Shown: piece after piece, positions 11,324 to 19,822 of the stretch
Numbering within the stretch: the first letter of the stretch is position 1
Layout of the letters: each line of letters opens with the position of its first letter
Virus record (IMG/VR): IMGVR_UViG_3300031841_004194
Coordinates: 1-37,163 of that record
Origin: a virus
Length of the DNA: 37,163 bases
Strand: one strand, 5' to 3'
Notes under the pieces: generated by a model
Databases searched by the model: none
The model's input: only the letters and a program-made list of their open reading frames with translations
Told to the model about the DNA's origin: nothing
Position numbers and translations under genes: made by a program

Positions 11324-12034
11324 ATGGACGTTAGAGTAACGAGTGATTTTGATAAGTTCATTAAAGATGTTGGTCGTTTAAATAAACAGCATGTTCCTTT
11401 CGCGATTTCTAAAACGTTAAATGATACGGCGTTTGAGATCAGGGGGTCTGAGATCGATGTTATGCAGTCTATATTTGACAGGCCGACCAACTTCATTATG
11501 AAAGCGCTGCGGGTTAAAAAGGGGAAGAAGAATAGCCCGGATGCAACGGTTGCCTTCAATGGCAGGTTAGGTAAAGACGGCGAGGCGGTTGATAAGGTGC
11601 TTTTGCCCCAGATTAAAGGTGGAAAACGTAAGCTGAAAGGCTCAGAGCGCACGCTACGACGACATGGTGTTCTTGGTTCTAACGAGCGTATTGTGCCGAG
11701 TAGGGCGTTAAGGCTAAATAAGCACGGCAATATTACAAAGGGTTTGATGAATAAAATTCTTTCTAATATTGGTGAGCAATCGGATTCTAGCGCTAACACA
11801 CCGCTGGATAAGCGGACAACGAAGTACATTGTTGGCGAGGTTGGTGGAACACGAGGCATTTGGAGTGTTAGCGGTAAGAAGCAGGATAGGTGGAAGCCTG
11901 TTTTAATTTTTGTTCGTGAGCCGAATTATAGAAAACGTTTCCCTTTTTATAAAACAGCTGAAAGAGTGATGCATAAACGAGTTGGGCCTAATTTCAAAAA
12001 GGCTATGGACTTTGCAGTACGCACCTCAAGATAA
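11324..12034 (+). CDS. minor tail protein Z-like
   Basis: 236 aa. The order VPFAISKTLNDTAFEIR, IFDRPTNFIMKALRVKKGKK, LLPQIKGGKRKLKGSERTLR and VPSRALRLNKHGNITKG agrees with the prophage minor tail protein Z family. The protein is very basic. In most lambda-like phages this gene lies among the tail genes; here it precedes the terminase. The role is inferred as tail completion or DNA-end handling. Confidence 0.75.
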   Translation: MDVRVTSDFDKFIKDVGRLNKQHVPFAISKTLNDTAFEIRGSEIDVMQSIFDRPTNFIMKALRVKKGKKNSPDATVAFNGRLGKDGEAVDKVLLPQIKGGKRKLKGSERTLRRHGVLGSNERIVPSRALRLNKHGNITKGLMNKILSNIGEQSDSSANTPLDKRTTKYIVGEVGGTRGIWSVSGKKQDRWKPVLIFVREPNYRKRFPFYKTAERVMHKRVGPNFKKAMDFAVRTSR

Positions 12035-12107
12035 AAAAAGGTACTCCTACCCTCCCTCAGCGAAGCGAGTAATTGGCACCCCGATTTTTTTGAGTTTTTG
12101 GGGCTGT

Positions 12108-12221
12108 ATGGCTCTCGACTACAGTGGAGATACGATTGGCTGTAATCCTTGTTGTGTAAGGGTTTTAGAGGATTTTGCGAATAGGTTAATTGAGAGTTTT
12201 TTGACATGGTTTCAAACGTAA
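12108..12221 (+). CDS. 37-aa possible small protein
   Basis: MALDYSGDTIGCNPCCVRVL and a helical end are encoded in the gap before the small terminase gene, overlapping its start by 16 nt. It carries C-x2-CC. The ribosome binding site is weak. The rest of 12035-12205 shows no gene. Confidence 0.35.
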   Translation: MALDYSGDTIGCNPCCVRVLEDFANRLIESFLTWFQT

Positions 12222-12703
12222 TCAGACAAGGTGATTATTTCAACTGGTCTTTGAACTACTTGAGCCGTGAGTTTGGCTTGGCGCGTGAAACAGTGTCGAA
12301 GCGTCTGATGGATGCTGGCGTCCAGCCATCTGGCGAGCGGCGTGGGTACCCGGTGTATTCTGTGAAAGAAGCGGCGATGGCTATTTTGATGCCGCAATCA
12401 TCGGGTGGTTCAGCGAGTATGACCGACCCTGAAAAAATGGGGCCGTCTGATCGGCGTCACCATTATGCTGCTGAAAATGATCGCATTAAGTTTGAGAGGG
12501 AGATGGGCCAGCTTGTGTCCATCGACGATGCCCGAGAGCAAATGGCAGAAATAGTGAAAGTAACTGACACGTTTCTTGAAATGTTGCCTGACAAGTTTGA
12601 GGCGATGTTTCCCGATGCGCCGAGCGGTTTTCACGCTGAGCTTGATGAAGCAATATACGAAGCTCGCAATAGTTTAGCAGACAAAATAAGCGGCGAAATA
12701 TAA
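12206..12703 (+). CDS. terminase small subunit (Nu1-like, DUF1441)
   Basis: 165 aa. An N-terminal winged HTH (NYLSREFGLARETVSKRLMD, then PVYSVKEAAMAIL) binds the packaging site. The second half (RRHHYAAENDRIKFEREMGQL) is the oligomerisation and large-subunit-contact region. It precedes the large subunit with a TAATG overlap. A cos site should lie nearby but was not identified by eye. Confidence 0.88.
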   Translation: MVSNVIRQGDYFNWSLNYLSREFGLARETVSKRLMDAGVQPSGERRGYPVYSVKEAAMAILMPQSSGGSASMTDPEKMGPSDRRHHYAAENDRIKFEREMGQLVSIDDAREQMAEIVKVTDTFLEMLPDKFEAMFPDAPSGFHAELDEAIYEARNSLADKISGEI

Positions 12704-14808
12704 TGGGATTAGCTCTAGCGCAAGACATCCGGCGTGATGTTGCCGAGCTGATTCGTCCGCCGAAACGCATGAGCGTTAGTGAATCGTGCGAGAAATATGT
12801 AAAAGTTAGATCGGCTAATGGCTCGGTTATTCCGTGGGATGCCAACCTAACACCCTACATGATTGAACCGATGAACCTGCTTACTAGCAGAGAATACGAC
12901 GCTGTTGTATTTATCGGCCCAGCGCAAAGCGGTAAAACGCAAGCATTGGTGACAGGGTTTGCGTCTTACATCATGAAATGTGATTCGTCAGATTTTATGA
13001 TCATGCAAACAACAAAAGGCACGGCGCGAGATTTTGACACGCAGGTAATCAAACGGGCTTTTCGCGATAGCCCCGATTTGAAAAAAGAACTCGCACCGGG
13101 CAGCAAAAGCGACAACACGTACGACAAAGTATTTAAATCGGGCGCAATCCTATTTCAACGCTGGCCATCGATTAACGAACTATCGGGCAAGCCGCTGAAA
13201 TATGGCTTAATTACAGACTACGATCGAATGACGCAAGACGTATCTGGCGAGGGCTCGCCCTACTCGTTAATGTCGAAACGTACTGCCAAATTTCTAAGCC
13301 GCGGCATGACACTGGTGGAAACATCGCCAGGCTTTCAAATAACCGATGCGCAATGGCGGCCAAGATACGGACACGATGCACCACCTTGTGCCGGTGGCCT
13401 ATCGCTATTTAACATGGGCGACATGCGGCGCTATTATGTGCAGTGCCCCGAATGTGGCGAATATTTTATGCCACCGCCCGATGAACGAGGGCTGTCATTC
13501 ATCCACAGCCGGGATATGTTCGGCGCAACAGATACTGAACAGCCACAAAAGGTATCGTACGTATGTAACGCCAATGGCTGTTTGATAGATTTAAAGCACA
13601 AGCGCGAAATGAATCGAACCGGGCTGTGGGTCCCGCAAGATTGCTTTATAGAAAACGGCAAAGTCGTTGGCGAAAAAAGAAAGTCACGCATTGCCTCGTT
13701 TTGGTTTCCCGGCATATTTGCTGCGTATTCCGATTGCGAGAAAATGGTAGAAAAATACCTCGCCAGCCATCGTGAATACGACATAACCGGCGAAGAGCAA
13801 AACTTAAAAGCCTGCATCAACGTAGAGTTTGGCGCTGCGTTCTTATCACGCAATAGCATATCAACCGTCAGTGCAGAAGAATACCGCAACAGAGCAGAAG
13901 ATTTACAGCAAGGCGTTGTGCCCAAAGGGGTTAGATTCCTAATTGCCGCAGTAGATGTGCAAAGCTGGGGGTTTGAGGTACAAATAGTCGGCTACGGTGT
14001 CAACTACGAACGATGGGTGATCGACAGATACCCGATAAGAATATCAAAACGAATAGAGCGCGACGAACCCGTGCCATGTGACCCAGCCGCGTATTTAGAA
14101 GATTGGGACCTAATAACCGAAAAAGTTATTAACGCCCGATACCCGTTAGCCGATGATTCTGGCCGCTACATGTGCATTATGAAAACAGCCAATGATTCAG
14201 GGGGTAGAGAAGGCGTGACAGAACGTGCCTACGATTACTGGCGCGGGCTAAGAAAGCAGCAAAAACACAAGAATTACATGCTGGTGAAAGGTGAGCGGCC
14301 AAAGCCAGAAGCCAACAAAGCCACGGTAGTAAAAAGCTTTCCCGAAAACACCAGCAAAAACAAAAAAAAGGCCAACGCACGCGGCGAAGTACCGTTGTGG
14401 TTGTTAAACACAACAAAGCTAAAAGACTCACTCAGCAACGATTTGGCGCGCAATACCGTCGGGCGTGGGTATATTCATTTTCCAAATTTTTTAAAAGCAT
14501 CCTTTTACGAAGAATTAACCGTCGAAGTACGAACAGATCAAGGCTGGGAACAGCCACCGGGTAAGCGCAACGAATCGTTTGATTTGTTCTGTTATGCCGA
14601 CGCTGCATTAAAAGCAAAAATGATAGAAGCGAAGCTATTTAGCATTAATTGGGACAACCCGCCCGGGTGGGCAGCCGAATGGGATAGCAATGTGCTTGTT
14701 GTCGATTCAGATCGTGAAGAAGAAAAGAAAGACACTAAAAAGCCCGTTAAGCAAGTAAGGCCGCAACAGCAATCTTGGGTAGATGATAAAACAGAAGGGT
14801 GGATATGA
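12703..14808 (+). CDS. terminase large subunit (GpA family)
   Basis: 701 aa, the normal length for the lambda gpA family. Walker A GPAQSGKT is at about 72-79, followed by the ATPase region and a zinc-finger pair (CPECGEYFMPP and CNANGC). The C-terminal nuclease includes AAVDVQ and FDLFCYADAALKAK. It translocates DNA into the prohead and cuts the concatemer. Codon and strand composition switch near its start: upstream genes are G/T-rich on this strand, this gene A/C-rich. Confidence 0.97.
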   Translation: MGLALAQDIRRDVAELIRPPKRMSVSESCEKYVKVRSANGSVIPWDANLTPYMIEPMNLLTSREYDAVVFIGPAQSGKTQALVTGFASYIMKCDSSDFMIMQTTKGTARDFDTQVIKRAFRDSPDLKKELAPGSKSDNTYDKVFKSGAILFQRWPSINELSGKPLKYGLITDYDRMTQDVSGEGSPYSLMSKRTAKFLSRGMTLVETSPGFQITDAQWRPRYGHDAPPCAGGLSLFNMGDMRRYYVQCPECGEYFMPPPDERGLSFIHSRDMFGATDTEQPQKVSYVCNANGCLIDLKHKREMNRTGLWVPQDCFIENGKVVGEKRKSRIASFWFPGIFAAYSDCEKMVEKYLASHREYDITGEEQNLKACINVEFGAAFLSRNSISTVSAEEYRNRAEDLQQGVVPKGVRFLIAAVDVQSWGFEVQIVGYGVNYERWVIDRYPIRISKRIERDEPVPCDPAAYLEDWDLITEKVINARYPLADDSGRYMCIMKTANDSGGREGVTERAYDYWRGLRKQQKHKNYMLVKGERPKPEANKATVVKSFPENTSKNKKKANARGEVPLWLLNTTKLKDSLSNDLARNTVGRGYIHFPNFLKASFYEELTVEVRTDQGWEQPPGKRNESFDLFCYADAALKAKMIEAKLFSINWDNPPGWAAEWDSNVLVVDSDREEEKKDTKKPVKQVRPQQQSWVDDKTEGWI

Positions 14809-15017
14809 GCACAGCAACAGACATGGTGGCGTTATATATCGCCGCCGAAAAAGCAATACTTGAAGGCAAGCAATTTAGCGTTAGGGGTAAAAGCATGACG
14901 CGTGAAAACTTGCAAGAAGTAATAGCCGGACGTAAAGAATGGGAAGCGAGAGTACGTGCTGAAAAAGCAAACGTCAGCGGTGGTTCATCCCTCTATTCAG
15001 TAGCAGACTTTAGATGA
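14805..15017 (+). CDS. gpW-like head-tail joining protein
   Basis: 70 aa from ATG 14805 (ATGA overlap with the terminase). YIAAEKAILEGKQFSVRGKS and LQEVIAGRKEWEARV resemble the small gpW/DUF6148 joiners between terminase and portal genes. It should sit below the portal in the neck. Confidence 0.75.
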   Translation: MSTATDMVALYIAAEKAILEGKQFSVRGKSMTRENLQEVIAGRKEWEARVRAEKANVSGGSSLYSVADFR

Positions 15018-16528
15018 ACGTACTTGATAAAACAATCGAAGCCTTCTCGCCAACATGGGCCTTTAAACGAGCTCGTTTTCGCGGCGCATTAGCCGCCTAT
15101 GAAGCAGCCGAGCCAAGCAGATTAAGAAAAGGAAAGCCCGATAATGCCAGTGGCGATACCTTAACAGCGCGAGCAGGCAATACTATTCGCGGTTATGCGC
15201 GCCAGCAAGAGCAAAATTACGACCTGGCAGAAGGCATTTTAGCCACATTAGTAGATAACGTTGTTGGGCCGCAAGGAATCAGCATAGAGCCACAACCGCG
15301 TGGCAAAAATGGTGAACTACTGCCAGCGCTAGCAAAACAAATACTAGAACTACGTGAAGATTGGAAACTAAAGCCAGAAGTCACACATGAACACGACTGG
15401 CCAGCCTGCGAAAGACTAATAGCCCGTGCATGGTTTCGCGATGGCGAAGCACTATTGCAAGAACTAAAAGGCATCATTCCAAGCTTGGAACACGGCACGC
15501 GAGTCCCGTATTCATTAGAACTCATAGAAGCCGATCTATTACCAATGGATTTTACCAACAAAGATAAAGGTATTACTCAAGGCGTAGAGCGTAATGCATG
15601 GGGCAGGCCATTGGCGTATCACATGCTAAAAGAACACCCCGGCGATCTAAGCTTTACCCATTTGTTTAAAGATACTAAGCGGGTCAGTGCAAACAACATA
15701 CTGCATCCCAAAATAGTTAAGCGCTTTAAACAGGCGCGTGGTGTGTCCATATTCGCGCCCATGATGAAGCGGATAGAAGGCATTAAAGACTACGAAGAAT
15801 CAGAACTGGTTGCAGCCCGTATTGCAGCCGCTATGTGTGGCTACATTAAAAAAGGCGTAGCCGATGATTACGTAGCGCCAGACAATGACCAAGATAGAAG
15901 CTTTAAAGTAAGACCGGGGCAAATATTTGATAACCTGCGCCCAGGTGAAGAAGTGGGAACGGTGGATAGCAACAGACCCTCCGCATTGCTAGAAGGCTTT
16001 AGGGACTCAATGGTACGCATGTTAGCCGCTGCATCACGCGGTACGTTCTCAAGCATTGCGCGTAAATACGATGGCACGTATTCAGCCCAGCGGCAAGAGC
16101 TGGTAGAAGGTTATGTTGCCTACAAAGCCCTGTCTCAGTTATTTTCAAGCCAAGTCAGCTACCCCACATACAGAAGCTTTATCGACATGGCCGTCTTATC
16201 AGGCCGCTTAAAGCTCCCCAAAGAGCTAGACAGAAACACACTATACGACGCCGAATGCCGTGGCCCATCCATGCCGTGGATAGACCCAGACAAAGAAGCA
16301 AAAGGCAACGAACGCCTAGAACGTGCAGGGCATAAATCGCCTCAGCAAAACATACGGGATCGCGGCGCAAATCCACGCACCGTCATGGATGAAATACAGG
16401 CGTGGCGCAAAGAAGCCGATGAGCGGGGCTTGTATTTTACCACCGACCCCAAGCACGACATAGTGCCGGTTGAATTGAATACTGAGGACAATAGAGGAGA
16501 AGAAAATGGTGAAAATGGTGAAAATTGA
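15014..16528 (+). CDS. portal protein (lambda gpB family)
   Basis: 504 aa. It starts in the stop of the gpW-like gene. RFRGALAAYEAAEPSRLRKG, GDTLTARAGNTIRGYARQQE, ATLVDNVVGPQG and YVAYKALSQLFSSQVSYPTY are typical of lambda-type portals. Twelve copies form the DNA channel at one capsid vertex. The C-terminal end is charged (ENGENGEN). Confidence 0.96.
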   Translation: MNVLDKTIEAFSPTWAFKRARFRGALAAYEAAEPSRLRKGKPDNASGDTLTARAGNTIRGYARQQEQNYDLAEGILATLVDNVVGPQGISIEPQPRGKNGELLPALAKQILELREDWKLKPEVTHEHDWPACERLIARAWFRDGEALLQELKGIIPSLEHGTRVPYSLELIEADLLPMDFTNKDKGITQGVERNAWGRPLAYHMLKEHPGDLSFTHLFKDTKRVSANNILHPKIVKRFKQARGVSIFAPMMKRIEGIKDYEESELVAARIAAAMCGYIKKGVADDYVAPDNDQDRSFKVRPGQIFDNLRPGEEVGTVDSNRPSALLEGFRDSMVRMLAAASRGTFSSIARKYDGTYSAQRQELVEGYVAYKALSQLFSSQVSYPTYRSFIDMAVLSGRLKLPKELDRNTLYDAECRGPSMPWIDPDKEAKGNERLERAGHKSPQQNIRDRGANPRTVMDEIQAWRKEADERGLYFTTDPKHDIVPVELNTEDNRGEENGENGEN

Positions 16529-16739
16529 GGTTAACTATGACGTGGAAACAGGTCAACTATTCAGTAATGAAAATTACATTTTAGGGACGTATTTTGGCCT
16601 TGATGTTGCGGCCCACACTCCGCCATCGGTGGAACTAATGGCATCCCCAACATCTTCCGTGAGTGAAATTATTAAATTAAAAGATGCTGGCTTTACAGCG
16701 GATGAAATTATCAGCATGAAGAGCCGAGACGTCGTTTAA
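16506..16739 (+). CDS. 77-aa hypothetical protein in head module
   Basis: It overlaps the portal 3' end by 23 nt and has AGGAGAAG before the ATG at 16506. The end EIIKLKDAGFTADEIISMK looks like a short SHOCT-type helix pair, a segment seen in small phage proteins at this place. A terminator follows. Function unknown. Confidence 0.7.
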   Translation: MVKMVKIEVNYDVETGQLFSNENYILGTYFGLDVAAHTPPSVELMASPTSSVSEIIKLKDAGFTADEIISMKSRDVV

Positions 16740-16765
16740 CTGTTATCAACCAATCAATAAAACAA

Positions 16766-16789
16766 GCCCGCTAATTCAGCGGGTTTTTT
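16766..16789 (+). terminator. terminator before the protease-capsid gene
   Basis: CCCGCT (16767-16772) pairs with AGCGGG (16778-16783) over AATTC and is followed by six T. It may lower expression downstream unless Q-modified polymerase reads through. Confidence 0.8.
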
Positions 16790-16801
16790 AATGGAGCTAA
16801 T

Positions 16802-18832
16802 ATGCCAAAACAGCAAAACCCTTACGAAATAAAAGCCCTGCACGATGGTAGTGCAGAAATTTACATATATGGTGATATCGGTGATAACTACTGGGATGAG
16901 GAAAGCACCAGCGCAGTTAGTTTTGTGCGTGAATTGTCCGAGTTAACAGCCAATGAAATTACCGTACGTATTAACAGTTATGGCGGTTCGGTTTCAGACG
17001 GGGTGGCTATTTACAACGCACTAAAACGCCACGATGCGACCATTAATGTGGTGATAGATGGGATAGCCATGTCCATTGCTTCGTTAATTGCTATGGCAGG
17101 CAGCACCGTTGACATGGCTGAAAACGCTATTTTAATGATTCATGCGCCGCTTGATTACCAAGGCGGTAACGCCGCCAAGCATCGTGAATTAGCCGAGAAG
17201 CTGGATAAATACGCAGATGCCATGTTAACCAGCTATGCCAATAAAACTGGCCAATCAAAAGAAACAATCGATGCTTTGCTAAAAGACGGCAAAGATCACT
17301 ACTTCACCGCCGAAGAAGCACTAGAGATGGGTTTTATCGACAGTATTTCAGACGCAGTGCAAATCGCCGCATCGGGCATTCCGCTTGATCGGTACTCACT
17401 ACCAGCAACTTGGGTTGCTGCCAACAAACCAAAAGGAAATATTATGCCTAAAGCACAAAAGCCGGCAGCGCAAGAACCCGTTGCAACGCCACAAGCAAGC
17501 GAGCCTAACAACGTTGCAGCAGCAGTTGCAGCGCCAACCGCCGCACCAACTAAAGCCGATGTATTAGCAGCCGAGAAAGAACGCCGCACAAATATTCGTG
17601 CCGCCTTTACGCCATTTAAAGAGGTAGACGGTATGGCGGCTATTATGGATGCCTGTTTAGATGACCACAACATCAACGCCGAAGAAGCTAATCAAAAGAT
17701 TTTAGCTAAACTGGGCGAAAAATCAGAGCCGCTAGCAGGCTCCGGCAACATCAAGATGGGTGAAACAGGTAGCGAACGATTCATTGCCGATGCGTCGCAA
17801 TCTATTCTAGTCCGAGCAGGCGTTGAAAAACGCAGCTCTAATGACCCGTTCAGGGGAATGACATTGCTTGACGTCGCCCGTGCATCATTAGACCGCATTG
17901 GCGTTCAATCACATGGCATGGACAAGCGCGAGATTGTTTCTGCTGCATTTACGCAGGGGACTAGCGACTTTCCAGTATTGCTAGAAAACGTGATGCATAA
18001 AACACTGCTTAATGCTTATCGAACAGCGCCGGATACATGGCGTCGATTCTGCGCGGTAGGCGAGGTGAGCGACTTTAGAACACATAACCGCTATCGCACA
18101 GGCTCGTTTGGTAACTTAGATGCGCTAAATGAACTGGGCGAATTTAAAAATAAAACCATACCCGATGGCGAAAAAGAAGGCATTACAGCCAGCACAAAAG
18201 GTAATGTGATTAATATTAGCCGTCAGGCCATTATTAACGATGACCTAAGCGCATTTAATGGCCTTGCGGCCACCTTGGGCCGTGCAGCACCGCGTACGAT
18301 TGAATCCGACGTGTATGCGTTATTGGCAGCAAATCCTACCATGAGTGATGGGGTTGCTTTATTCCACTCAGATCACGGCAACTTGGCAGGGTCTGGTGCC
18401 GCTATTGGCGTTACCACGTTAGAAGCTGCTCGCGTTGCAATGGCTAGTCAGCAGGATGTTTCGGGTAACGATTATTTAGATATTCGACCAGATGCCTTGC
18501 TGTGTGGTATGGCGGCTGGTGGTGGGGCTCGTGTTACCGTCAATTCACAATACGACCCAGATGCAGCCAGCAAGCTACAGCGCCCAAATATTGTTAACGG
18601 CCTAGTGTCAGACATTATTGATACGCCACGCATTTCCGGCACCGAATGGTACTTACTTGCTAACGCAATGGAGGCCCCAGCGATAGAGGTGGCCTTTTTA
18701 GATGGCATTGACGAACCATTCCTAGATGTTCAAGAAGGGTGGGGTGTAGACGGCGCGCAATACAAAGTACGCCTTGATTATGGCGTAGCGGCGATTGACT
18801 ATCGCAGTATTTACAAAAACGCGGGCTCTTAA
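16802..18832 (+). CDS. ClpP-type prohead protease fused to major capsid protein
   Basis: 676 aa. Residues about 1-190 are a ClpP/S14 protease: Ser91 in GIAMSIASL, His114 in MIHAP and Asp165 in GKDHYF. An Ala/Pro/Gln-rich linker (about 215-262) and a scaffold-like segment follow. Residues about 320-676 are a capsid domain of the Mu-gpT/HK97 type (SDFPVLLENVMHKTLLNAYR, WRRFCAVGEVSDFR, HSDHGNLAG). The protease probably cuts itself from the capsid during maturation. Such fusions are known in several siphoviruses. Confidence 0.92.
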   Translation: MPKQQNPYEIKALHDGSAEIYIYGDIGDNYWDEESTSAVSFVRELSELTANEITVRINSYGGSVSDGVAIYNALKRHDATINVVIDGIAMSIASLIAMAGSTVDMAENAILMIHAPLDYQGGNAAKHRELAEKLDKYADAMLTSYANKTGQSKETIDALLKDGKDHYFTAEEALEMGFIDSISDAVQIAASGIPLDRYSLPATWVAANKPKGNIMPKAQKPAAQEPVATPQASEPNNVAAAVAAPTAAPTKADVLAAEKERRTNIRAAFTPFKEVDGMAAIMDACLDDHNINAEEANQKILAKLGEKSEPLAGSGNIKMGETGSERFIADASQSILVRAGVEKRSSNDPFRGMTLLDVARASLDRIGVQSHGMDKREIVSAAFTQGTSDFPVLLENVMHKTLLNAYRTAPDTWRRFCAVGEVSDFRTHNRYRTGSFGNLDALNELGEFKNKTIPDGEKEGITASTKGNVINISRQAIINDDLSAFNGLAATLGRAAPRTIESDVYALLAANPTMSDGVALFHSDHGNLAGSGAAIGVTTLEAARVAMASQQDVSGNDYLDIRPDALLCGMAAGGGARVTVNSQYDPDAASKLQRPNIVNGLVSDIIDTPRISGTEWYLLANAMEAPAIEVAFLDGIDEPFLDVQEGWGVDGAQYKVRLDYGVAAIDYRSIYKNAGS

Positions 18833-18851
18833 TCACGGCGTAAAAATCCAA

Positions 18852-18880
18852 AGGGTGGCTATTAAGGCCACCCTTTTTTA
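18852..18880 (+). terminator. terminator after the capsid gene
   Basis: AGGGTGGC (18852-18859) pairs perfectly with GCCACCCT (18867-18874), loop of 7, followed by a T run. Confidence 0.85.
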
Positions 18881-18901
18881 TTAAAAAATTGGAGTAATAA
18901 A

Positions 18902-19264
18902 ATGGCTACAAATTTTGTTCAAGAAGGTGTAACGATAGATTACACAGCAAGTTCAGCTATCTCATCGGGTGATGTAGTAGTGATGGGTTCATTAATTGGC
19001 ATTGCATTAGCAGATATTGCAAACGGCGCAACAGGGTCAGTAATGCTTAGCGGCGTGTTTGATGTGCCCAAAGTAGATGCCGCTGATATAGCCGTTGGTG
19101 AGGAAGTATTGTTTGACTCAAGCGCAAGCAAGTTTGATGACGCCGCCGCAACACCAGCAACGGGCGATCACGCTGGCAGCATCGTAGCGCTAGAAGCTAA
19201 AGGTGCAACCACAGGCGAAACAATTCGCGTGTTATTTACCGGCGCACCCGGCACATTAACGTAA
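18902..19264 (+). CDS. capsid cement/decoration protein (DUF2190-like)
   Basis: 120 aa. FVQEGVTIDYTASSAISSGD and VVVMGSLIGIALADIANG, later GVFDVPK and VGEEVLFD, match the DUF2190 decoration family, small beta proteins that stabilise the expanded shell. It is flanked by terminators on both sides, which may set its level separately. Confidence 0.85.
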   Translation: MATNFVQEGVTIDYTASSAISSGDVVVMGSLIGIALADIANGATGSVMLSGVFDVPKVDAADIAVGEEVLFDSSASKFDDAAATPATGDHAGSIVALEAKGATTGETIRVLFTGAPGTLT

Positions 19265-19286
19265 TAGATAGCAACAAGACGTCACT

Positions 19287-19314
19287 AAAAAGCCCTGCTT
19301 CGGTAGGGCTTTTT
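19287..19314 (+). terminator. terminator after the cement protein gene
   Basis: AGCCCT pairs with AGGGCT around a loop containing TTCG, followed by TTTT; A run on the upstream side, so it may work in both directions. Confidence 0.8.
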
Positions 19315-19335
19315 AATAAAAAGGGCATATAAAAA

Positions 19336-19812
19336 ATGGCAAATATCACATTCAACATCGGCAAAGGTCGCATTGTCGAGCTTTATAAAAACGTAAAATC
19401 AAACAATCCGGCAAACTCAGCCTTTGTTGTTGTATTGCTAAAAGCAGCGGAAGCCGATGCAGTGCTGAAAGACTACGACGACTTATCGTTAATATTAGCT
19501 GAGGCCGGTAATACAGAAGCCGACTTTACTAACTATGCGCGCAAAACACTAACCGATGCAGATATAGCCGCGTTACCATCGCCAAACGACACAACAGACG
19601 CTTACGAACTAACGTGGCCAGATTTAGTGTACTCGTCAGCCGGTGGCGCAACAAACAACACAATGACAAAGCTTATTCTTTGTTATGACGAAGACACTAC
19701 CACCGGTACAGATGCAGACATAGTGCCATTGGGCGCGCTGGATTATACCGGCGTAACGGACGGGTCAACTATTACGATTGAATTTCCAGCCGCCGCTTAC
19801 TCGGCAGGATAG
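19336..19812 (+). CDS. 158-aa head-region structural protein
   Basis: ITFNIGKGRIVELYKNVKSN, NPANSAFVVVLLKAAEADAV, ARKTLTDADIAALP and LILCYDEDTTTGTDADIVPL are conserved in a family found between capsid and connector genes of siphoviruses. The exact virion role is not known; a head-fibre or connector part is likely. Confidence 0.7.
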   Translation: MANITFNIGKGRIVELYKNVKSNNPANSAFVVVLLKAAEADAVLKDYDDLSLILAEAGNTEADFTNYARKTLTDADIAALPSPNDTTDAYELTWPDLVYSSAGGATNNTMTKLILCYDEDTTTGTDADIVPLGALDYTGVTDGSTITIEFPAAAYSAG

Positions 19813-19822
19813 GCAAGCTTAA

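Noticed and set aside
12035-12205. cos site or terminator between protein Z and the small terminase
   Set aside because: The C- and G-runs (CCCC...GGGG around 12079-12105) form only a weak stem and no paired cohesive-end pattern could be identified by eye.
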